Of a stretch of DNA of 7,142 nucleotides, positions 1 to 4,663 are shown in pieces; positions within the stretch are counted from its first letter, which is position 1; each line of letters starts with the position of its first letter. The notes beneath the pieces are model-generated. The model did not search any database. It worked only from the letters and a program-made list of their open reading frames with translations, and was not told where the DNA came from. The DNA is taken from the NCBI GenBank assembly GCA_900540895.1, contig UQHV01000033.1:1-7142 (forward strand), read 5' to 3'. The position numbers and the translations under genes are program-made. Origin of the DNA: an uncultured Collinsella sp. GTDB lineage: Bacteria > Actinomycetota > Coriobacteriia > Coriobacteriales > Coriobacteriaceae.

Positions 1-35
1 GGGTCAGCCCGTGGGAGGCCAGGGCGCCGCTGACC
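1..35 (+). rRNA. 5S rRNA, 3' end (partial, probable)
   Basis: The first 35 bases align without gaps to the 3' end of actinobacterial 5S rRNA as I remember it from Streptomyces, with about 25 of 35 positions matching. GTGGGAG (11-17), AGG (21-23) and CGCCGC (25-30) fall in register. Bases 1-3 and 8-10 (GGG/CCC) form the expected short hairpin with a four-base loop, and 25-35 would be the 3' strand of the terminal helix whose partner lies upstream of the window. The segment is very GC-rich (46 of the first 60 bases are G or C), unlike the genes that follow. Against the call, the normally conserved AGT of loop E reads GCC here (18-20). Bases 2-8 can also pair perfectly with 29-35, which a 5S fold does not need. 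No convincing protein end is seen in any frame. The exact 3' end is a guess. Confidence 0.55.
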
Positions 36-72
36 GGTGGACGGCACCGAGCCGTACGCTTGAACTGAGAAG
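36..72 (+). other. rRNA operon trailer with alternative hairpins
   Basis: This is the GC-rich spacer between the probable 5S end and the terminator. Two short, mutually exclusive hairpins can form: CGGTG (35-39) with CACCG (45-49), and ACGGC (41-45) with GCCGT (51-55). Such trailers often carry processing signals for the rRNA 3' end, but that role is an inference here. No start codon with a ribosome binding site is seen. Confidence 0.35.
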
Positions 73-101
73 GGGGAGGCCTCGCGGCCTCCCCTTTTTT
101 T
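73..101 (+). terminator. Strong intrinsic terminator of the upstream (rRNA) unit
   Basis: A nine-base-pair stem pairs 73-81 with 86-94 (GGGGAGGCC against GGCCTCCCC, with a CG closing pair) around a TCGC loop. It is followed directly by seven T residues (95-101). This is a textbook rho-independent terminator reading on the + strand. It ends the transcript that enters from the left and insulates the acpS operon from it. Confidence 0.93.
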
Positions 102-115
102 GCGTTTACGGGCTT

Positions 116-145
116 TTGTCTCACATAGTAGCTGTGTTTTATAAC
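116..145 (+). promoter_or_regulatory. Upstream sigma70-like promoter candidate (P1)
   Basis: TTGTCT (116-121) resembles a -35 box, with four of six bases matching TTGACA. It is separated by 18 bases from TATAAC (140-145), a -10 box with five of six bases matching TATAAT. A transcript would start near 152. The pair lies just after the terminator, in an AT-richer gap with no gene, and would drive acpS and the genes after it. This is a match to consensus only. Confidence 0.45.
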
Positions 146-151
146 CCTCGT

Positions 152-181
152 TTGTCGCATCTTCTGCGAACGGGCTACAAT
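152..181 (+). promoter_or_regulatory. Proximal sigma70-like promoter candidate (P2)
   Basis: TTGTCG (152-157) and TACAAT (176-181) form a -35/-10 pair with an 18-base spacer. The -10 box matches the consensus at five of six positions. Transcription would start near 188, giving a leader of only about 23 bases before the acpS start codon. The -35 box begins where the P1 transcript would start, so the two promoters are tandem and probably interfere or substitute for each other. Confidence 0.5.
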
Positions 182-200
182 AACTTAGTCTGTGCGATAT

Positions 201-208
201 GGAGGTGA
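201..208 (+). promoter_or_regulatory. Ribosome binding site of acpS (decides the start)
   Basis: GGAGGTGA is a perfect eight-base match to the anti-Shine-Dalgarno end of 16S rRNA. The GGAGG core ends five bases before the ATG at 211. An earlier in-frame ATG at 199 overlaps this site and has no binding site of its own, so 211 is preferred as the start. Confidence 0.88.
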
Positions 209-210
209 AC

Positions 211-750
211 ATGGCTGAAGCTGGTATCGGCGTTGATATCGTCGAGATTTCCCGCATGAAATCAATTCTTGAAAAGACGCCGTCGTTTGCTCGGCGTGTG
301 TTTACCGAAGAAGAGCGTGCGTATTGCGATGCATCATCGCGTCCCGCTGCTCACTATGCGAGCCGCTTTGCTTCGCGCGAGGCGGTACTTAAAGCTCTCG
401 GCACGGGTTTTAGTCAAGGCGTGGGTCGCAAGGATGTTTCGGTTACGCGTGATAAACTCGGCAAACCGAAGGCGCTGCTTTCGGGCCGTGCTCTCGAGAT
501 CGCTCAAGAACTGGGTGTTGTTGAGGTCGCTCTTTCCATTACGCTTACAGGAGACTTGGCCGTTGCGAATGCCATCGCGATTACCGAAGATGCTCGGCCT
601 AAGCCAAAAGAGGAAAAGGTGAGCACCAAGAAACGCGTAGCGCAGACATTTAAAGAGGCTCGCTCTGTTTTAGATGAGCTTGAGCAGCTGCAGAATTCAG
701 CATTGACGGAGCACCTGGGCGATGCTTCGCAAGATACGCTAGGAGCATAG
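211..750 (+). CDS. acpS: Holo-[acyl-carrier-protein] synthase with C-terminal extension
   Basis: AcpS transfers the 4'-phosphopantetheine arm of coenzyme A to a serine of acyl carrier protein, which activates fatty acid synthesis in the cytoplasm. The 179-residue product opens with the family signature GIGVDIVEISRM (5-16), where D9 is the metal-binding aspartate. It has the second signature FASREAVLKALGTG (53-66), where E57 is the metal-binding glutamate and K61 the conserved lysine. Two positions are unusual: R56 replaces the lysine normally preceding E57, and the usual SITH(T) motif near the end of the fold reads SITLT (109-113), with leucine for histidine. Typical AcpS is about 120 residues. 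Here a charged, helix-prone tail of about 50 residues follows (128-179), rich in K, E, L and Q. The gene is first in the operon and its stop codon abuts the next start. Identity is secure; the effect of the substitutions is unknown. Confidence 0.93.
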   Translation: MAEAGIGVDIVEISRMKSILEKTPSFARRVFTEEERAYCDASSRPAAHYASRFASREAVLKALGTGFSQGVGRKDVSVTRDKLGKPKALLSGRALEIAQELGVVEVALSITLTGDLAVANAIAITEDARPKPKEEKVSTKKRVAQTFKEARSVLDELEQLQNSALTEHLGDASQDTLGA

Positions 751-2367
751 ATGAAACCGGTTTTGAGTACCGAAGAAGTCGTTCGTCTCGAGGATATCAT
801 CGAACGCGAAGGGACTTCGAAGGCCGAGCTTATGGAGCTAGCGGGTGAGTTTGCCGCCAACGAGGTCTTGAAGCTCAATCCCGATCGGGTTCTCGTTCTG
901 GTCGGTTTTGGTAATAATGGCGGCGACGGTTGGGTTGCCGCCGATATCCTGAGCCATAAGGGTGTGGACGTGGATATCGTTTCTCCGGTTGAGCCGGATG
1001 AGATTCCTGCTGCTCTGGCACGTCATGTTGCTCGTCGTACTGCCGGCCGCGATGTGCACGTTTGCGTCGGCCCCTCGCGTGACGAACTCGAGGTTTTGAT
1101 CGATAAGGCCGATGTTGTTGTCGATGCCATTTTTGGTACCGGTTTCCACGGAAATCTGCGTGCGCCGTTCTCCATCTGGATTCCTACGGTCAATGAATGC
1201 GCCGATTGTGTCGTATCCATTGATGTTCCCTCGGGCCTGAATGCCGAGACGGGCGTTGTTGATGACGACTGCATTCGTGCCGAGCATACGGTGACGATGA
1301 TTGCGCCCAAGATTGGTCTGTATAGCGCTGATGGTCCTGAGTATGCTGGCGATTTGATCTGCGGCAATCTTTACGACCGTCTTGACGAGGTCATCGATGA
1401 TGTCGACCACGCCGCCGAGATTGTCGAGCCCGGTGACTTAGTTGATTACTTTGCTCCACTACCTACGAATATCGATAAGTATTCCCGTGGCTCTGTGCTT
1501 ATTGTCGCCGGATCTGCACAATATCCTGGTGCTGCCATTATGGCGGCCAAGTCTGCAGCTCGCGCGGGTGCTGGTTACGTGGCAGTCGCGGCTCCTGACG
1601 CCTGCGCTAATCTTATTCGCATGGCACTTCCTTCGATTCCCGTCTTTGCTATTCCGTCTGATTCCCGCGGCTCCTTTGGCGCCGCTGCGCGCATGACGGT
1701 GTGCGAGATTGCAAAGAAGTACAGCTGCGTACTGTGCGGTCCCGGTATGACGACGTCTGCCGGCGCTATGCAGGTGGTTTCGGGCTTGCTCGAGCTTGAT
1801 GTACCGCTTATTTTGGATGCCGATGCACTCAACTGCCTTGCTAAGATTGCCATTGACGGTATTGATAGTAACCCCGAGATGTATCGTCGCGAGCAGCCGT
1901 TGGTTATGACGCCGCACTATCGTGAGCTTTCGCGTCTGGTTGCCGGTGACGAGGTGAACGACCTTGGTACCGCGATTGCAGCCGCGCAGAAGGTTGTCTG
2001 GGCTGCAGGCTCCGACAATCTGGTGGTCATTGCCAAGGGGCCGACGACGGCTATCTGTGGCGTTGAGCGTGTACTGCTGCCGCTCTCGGGTCCGGCTTCT
2101 CTGGCAACTGCCGGTTCGGGTGATGTTCTCGCGGGTATTTTGGCCGGCACGCTTGCCACCATGCGCGACGAGATGGATCGTTGGGAGTTGCTGTATTCGT
2201 ACGCCGTCGCACTTCACAGCTACGCCGGTTTTGCCGCGGCGACGGAGTATGGTGAGAAGAGCGTTATCGCGACCGATCTTATCGACTTGATCGGTCCTGC
2301 CATGGAGCTGGCGGCAAAGGATGCGCTCGAAGATCTGGGAATCATGGACGAAGGGTCGGATGACTAA
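751..2367 (+). CDS. nnr: Bifunctional NAD(P)HX epimerase / ADP-dependent NAD(P)HX dehydratase
   Basis: This enzyme repairs hydrated, inactive NADH and NADPH. The N-terminal YjeF_N epimerase domain (about 1-225) interconverts R- and S-NAD(P)HX. The C-terminal ribokinase-like domain (about 230-525) dehydrates the S form using ADP or ATP. In the epimerase part, GFGNNGGDG (52-60) is the nucleotide-binding loop, VVDAIFGTG (123-131) the acidic site, and IDVPSGLNAETG (157-168) the conserved turn. In the dehydratase part are KYSRGSVLIVAGS (243-255), CGPGM (329-333), LDADALN (355-361), TPHYREL (387-393) and the active-site loop LATAGSGDVLAG (451-462), with D458 the expected catalytic aspartate. R391 stands where TPHxGE proteins usually have glycine. 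The length of 538 residues is normal for the fused form. ATG follows the acpS stop with no gap, with AGGAG at 741-745. The low-complexity acidic tail (EDLGIMDEGSDD) is unremarkable. Confidence 0.95.
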   Translation: MKPVLSTEEVVRLEDIIEREGTSKAELMELAGEFAANEVLKLNPDRVLVLVGFGNNGGDGWVAADILSHKGVDVDIVSPVEPDEIPAALARHVARRTAGRDVHVCVGPSRDELEVLIDKADVVVDAIFGTGFHGNLRAPFSIWIPTVNECADCVVSIDVPSGLNAETGVVDDDCIRAEHTVTMIAPKIGLYSADGPEYAGDLICGNLYDRLDEVIDDVDHAAEIVEPGDLVDYFAPLPTNIDKYSRGSVLIVAGSAQYPGAAIMAAKSAARAGAGYVAVAAPDACANLIRMALPSIPVFAIPSDSRGSFGAAARMTVCEIAKKYSCVLCGPGMTTSAGAMQVVSGLLELDVPLILDADALNCLAKIAIDGIDSNPEMYRREQPLVMTPHYRELSRLVAGDEVNDLGTAIAAAQKVVWAAGSDNLVVIAKGPTTAICGVERVLLPLSGPASLATAGSGDVLAGILAGTLATMRDEMDRWELLYSYAVALHSYAGFAAATEYGEKSVIATDLIDLIGPAMELAAKDALEDLGIMDEGSDD

Positions 2368-2369
2368 TC

Positions 2370-3515
2370 ATGAATAAAGCCGATTTGACGCGCTGGTCCT
2401 GGGTCGAGATCGACCGTGGGGCGCTCCGTCGCAACACGAGGGCCTATAAGAACTTGCTGAATCCACGTCAGCGCCTGTGCTGCGTGGTCAAGGCCGATGC
2501 TTATGGTCATGGAGCTGTTGAGTGCGCCAAGATCATGTATTCGGCCGGTGCCGACATGTTTGCCGTGGCGACGGTTAACGAGGGCGTTGAGCTCCGACAG
2601 GGCGGGATTACGAAGCCCATCCTCATCCTAAGCGAGCCGCCTATCGAGGCCATTCCGACGTTGCTCGAGTTTGATATCATGCCCTCGGTCTATACGTCTG
2701 ACTTTGCTCTTGCGTATGGCGAATGTGCCGTCGCGGCGGGCAAGGTGGGCAAGTATCATCTCGCCATCGAGACAGGTATGAATCGTATCGGCGTACACTA
2801 CACGCAGGTGCTCGACTTTGTGCGCGGTATTAATTTCCATCGCGGTATTCAGTGCGACGGCGTATTTACGCACTTCGCCACGGCCGATGAACCTTCGGGC
2901 TGGGACTACAAACTGCAGTGTCAGCGCTTTACCGAGGCCGTTCAGGCCATTAAGGATGCGGGCTTTGAGTGCGGTATCGTGCACTGCGCCAACACGCCGT
3001 CCTCGATGCTCGACCCCTCGATGCATTTTGATATGATTCGCGCCGGCGTTGGCTTGTATGGCATGCAGCCGTGCGAGCTGAGTGGCCGCGTGATGCAGCT
3101 TGATCCCGTTATGAGCGTCCATGCGCGCGTGACGCGCGTGGCACACCCTGCGATGGGTGAGGGCGTGGGCTACGGTTTTACCTACCGCGTACCGCGCACG
3201 CGCGTTCAGATCTGCACGCTGCCGATCGGTTATGCCGACGGCCTATCGCGTACGCTTTCCAATCGTATGGATGTGCTGTATCGCGGCGAGCGCGTGCATC
3301 AGGTTGGCAATATCTGCATGGACCAGTTTATGGTCGCCATTCAGTCCAACCCGGCACACGAGATTCCCGAGGCCGAGTATGGTGACGAGATGATTATTGT
3401 CGGCCGCGATGGCGATGCCGAGATCACTATGGACGAGATGGCCCGACTGCGCGGAACGATTAACTACGAGGTCGCCTGCGGCTTTGGCATGCGTCTCGAC
3501 AAGGTCTACGTGTAG
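2370..3515 (+). CDS. alr: Alanine racemase
   Basis: Alr is a PLP-dependent cytoplasmic enzyme that converts L-alanine to D-alanine for peptidoglycan precursors. The 381-residue length is normal. The PLP-binding lysine is K41 in VVKADAYGHGA (39-49). The opposing catalytic tyrosine is Y268 in GVGYGFTY (265-272). GYADGLSR (287-294) and GNICMDQ (313-319, M317 near the substrate carboxylate) are typical of the C-terminal beta domain. R139 in ETGMNRIG (134-141) is the conserved arginine. The lysine that is carbamylated in well-studied Alr proteins, three positions before TGM, is A132 here. The gene starts two bases after the nnr stop, and only a weak AAGGG lies 14 bases upstream (2351-2355), so translation is probably coupled to nnr. 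Identity is secure. Confidence 0.96.
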   Translation: MNKADLTRWSWVEIDRGALRRNTRAYKNLLNPRQRLCCVVKADAYGHGAVECAKIMYSAGADMFAVATVNEGVELRQGGITKPILILSEPPIEAIPTLLEFDIMPSVYTSDFALAYGECAVAAGKVGKYHLAIETGMNRIGVHYTQVLDFVRGINFHRGIQCDGVFTHFATADEPSGWDYKLQCQRFTEAVQAIKDAGFECGIVHCANTPSSMLDPSMHFDMIRAGVGLYGMQPCELSGRVMQLDPVMSVHARVTRVAHPAMGEGVGYGFTYRVPRTRVQICTLPIGYADGLSRTLSNRMDVLYRGERVHQVGNICMDQFMVAIQSNPAHEIPEAEYGDEMIIVGRDGDAEITMDEMARLRGTINYEVACGFGMRLDKVYV

Positions 3516-3523
3516 GAGCCGCT

Positions 3524-4144
3524 ATGGGCGTCATGCACATCCCCGGCCATACCCATCAGGTGCCACGTGAGGTCGCACTCGAGGAAATTGAGGCCGTTCT
3601 GGGCGATTGTCACCTCTGCCAGCTCTACCAGTCGCGTCACAATATCGTGTTTGGCGTGGGAAACCCCCACGCCCGCGTGATGTTTATTGGTGAGGCGCCG
3701 GGCCGCAATGAGGATTTGCAGGGCGAGCCCTTTGTGGGGGCGGCAGGCGAGGACCTCAACGGCATTTTGTCCCTGGCGGGTCTTAAACGCGAAGACGTCT
3801 ACATTGCCAATGTGCTTAAGTGCCGCCCGCCGGGAAACCGCAATCCGCGCCCCGAGGAAGTACTGGCTTGCTCGCCGTTTTTGCGTGAGCAGATTCGAAG
3901 CATCTGGCCCGATATCATCGTGACGCTCGGCAACCCCGCGACGCACTTTGTGCTTAAGACCGAGATTGGCATTACTAAGCTGCGCGGCAGGTTCCACCAG
4001 ATGGGGCATTTTGTAGTAATGCCCACGTTCCATCCGGCAGCAGCGCTACGCAATCCGGCGTGGCAGGAACTGCTGGAGGAAGACTTTAAGATGCTGGGCG
4101 ACTATCTGGAGCGACATCCCGCACCAGAGGACGCCTCGGAATAA
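3524..4144 (+). CDS. Type-4 uracil-DNA glycosylase (4Fe-4S)
   Basis: This enzyme starts base excision repair by removing uracil from DNA after cytosine deamination or dUTP incorporation. The 206-residue protein has the family-4 iron-sulfur cluster ligands C29, C32, C100 and C116, spaced as C-x2-C then C-x15-C. Motif A is GEAPGRNED (56-64). NVLKCRPPGNRNP (96-108) surrounds the third cysteine. The active-site loop TFHPAAALR (168-176) carries H170. All hallmarks are present and the length is usual. AGGAG at 3514-3518 overlaps the alr stop codon and lies five bases before the ATG. A second in-frame ATG at 3533 is possible but has worse spacing. No functional link to its neighbours is obvious beyond shared transcription. 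The alternative of a family-5 enzyme or a dedicated SPO1-like polymerase domain is less likely given motif A and the cysteine pattern. Confidence 0.94.
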   Translation: MGVMHIPGHTHQVPREVALEEIEAVLGDCHLCQLYQSRHNIVFGVGNPHARVMFIGEAPGRNEDLQGEPFVGAAGEDLNGILSLAGLKREDVYIANVLKCRPPGNRNPRPEEVLACSPFLREQIRSIWPDIIVTLGNPATHFVLKTEIGITKLRGRFHQMGHFVVMPTFHPAAALRNPAWQELLEEDFKMLGDYLERHPAPEDASE

Positions 4145-4156
4145 TAAGGAGCATAT

Positions 4157-4663
4157 ATGTCCCTGGAGCGCCTGGGGGTAGGTACTTACAAAACGACTTG
4201 CGCTGCCGATACGGAGTACTTTGGCGAGCTAATTGCACCGTGCCTTGAGGACGGCGATGTGCTTATCCTGACCGGTGGCCTGGGAGTGGGCAAAACTCAC
4301 TTTACCAAGGGCGTCTCGCGCGGGCTGGGCGATGGGCATATGGTTACGAGTCCTACGTTTGCGCTCATGGCCGTTCACGATCAAGGTCGTATTCCGCTGT
4401 TTCACTTTGATCTATACCGCCTGGAGCATGCCTACGAGCTCGAGGATACGGGCATTTTCGATGTGCTGGGCTATGAGGGTGCTTGCCTGCTGGAATGGGG
4501 CGAACAATTCCAGGACGAGCTGACGGATGAGTATCTTTCGGTGACGCTCAAGCGTGATGAGGGCGACAGCGATGTGCGAACGATAACGCTCGAGGCGCAC
4601 GGTGACCGCGCAATGGAGCTTTCCCATTTGATTGATAAGGCTGTACAAGATGAGCTTGCATAA
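4157..4663 (+). CDS. tsaE: tRNA t6A37 biosynthesis ATPase TsaE
   Basis: TsaE is the small P-loop ATPase that binds the TsaB-TsaD dimer and drives turnover during transfer of threonylcarbamoyl to A37 of tRNAs reading ANN codons. The 168-residue protein has a Walker A loop GGLGVGKT (40-47), the switch SPTFALM (65-71), HFDLYRL (83-89) and LLEWGE (111-116), with E113-W114 the conserved acidic pair of the family. The first loop usually reads GDLGAGKTT; here the aspartate is glycine (41) and the second threonine is histidine (48). The C-terminal tail after about residue 135 is somewhat longer than in minimal members. AAGGAG at 4146-4151 lies five bases before the ATG. The 3' end overlaps the tsaB-rimI-tsaD start by 14 bases, which fits production of the partners in fixed ratio. 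Confidence 0.95.
   Translation: MSLERLGVGTYKTTCAADTEYFGELIAPCLEDGDVLILTGGLGVGKTHFTKGVSRGLGDGHMVTSPTFALMAVHDQGRIPLFHFDLYRLEHAYELEDTGIFDVLGYEGACLLEWGEQFQDELTDEYLSVTLKRDEGDSDVRTITLEAHGDRAMELSHLIDKAVQDELA
4637..4640 (+). promoter_or_regulatory. Weak ribosome binding site of the tsaB-rimI-tsaD fusion
   Basis: AAGG lies nine bases before the ATG at 4650, inside the end of tsaE. It favours 4650 over the in-frame TTG at 4632, which has no purine-rich site at proper distance and would add six residues not expected in TsaB. The site is weak, so coupling to tsaE translation through the 14-base overlap is likely. Confidence 0.5.

Noticed and set aside
1..64. 3' end of 23S rRNA
   Set aside because: GCTGACCGGT, CCGAG and CGCTTGAAC recall the 23S end, but the conserved ACTAAT is missing, the spacing needs gaps, and a terminator follows directly where a 5S gene would be expected.
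1..68. C-terminal end of an upstream protein (stops at 31-33 or 66-68)
   Set aside because: The possible tails are short, Arg/Gly/Pro-rich and unrecognisable, while the bases match the 5S 3' region in register. Not fully excluded without upstream sequence.
156..168. CGCA/TGCG hairpin in the promoter gap as an operator
   Set aside because: The four-base stem is too short to be distinguished from chance.
199..201. ATG at 199 as the acpS start
   Set aside because: It overlaps the perfect Shine-Dalgarno at 201-208, which serves the ATG at 211.
11..208. Open frame reading through the terminator before acpS
   Set aside because: It crosses a strong hairpin and T tract, has no ribosome binding site, and its product resembles nothing.
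4632..4634. TTG at 4632 as the start of the fusion gene
   Set aside because: It lacks a ribosome binding site and would add six residues with no family support; ATG at 4650 is better placed.
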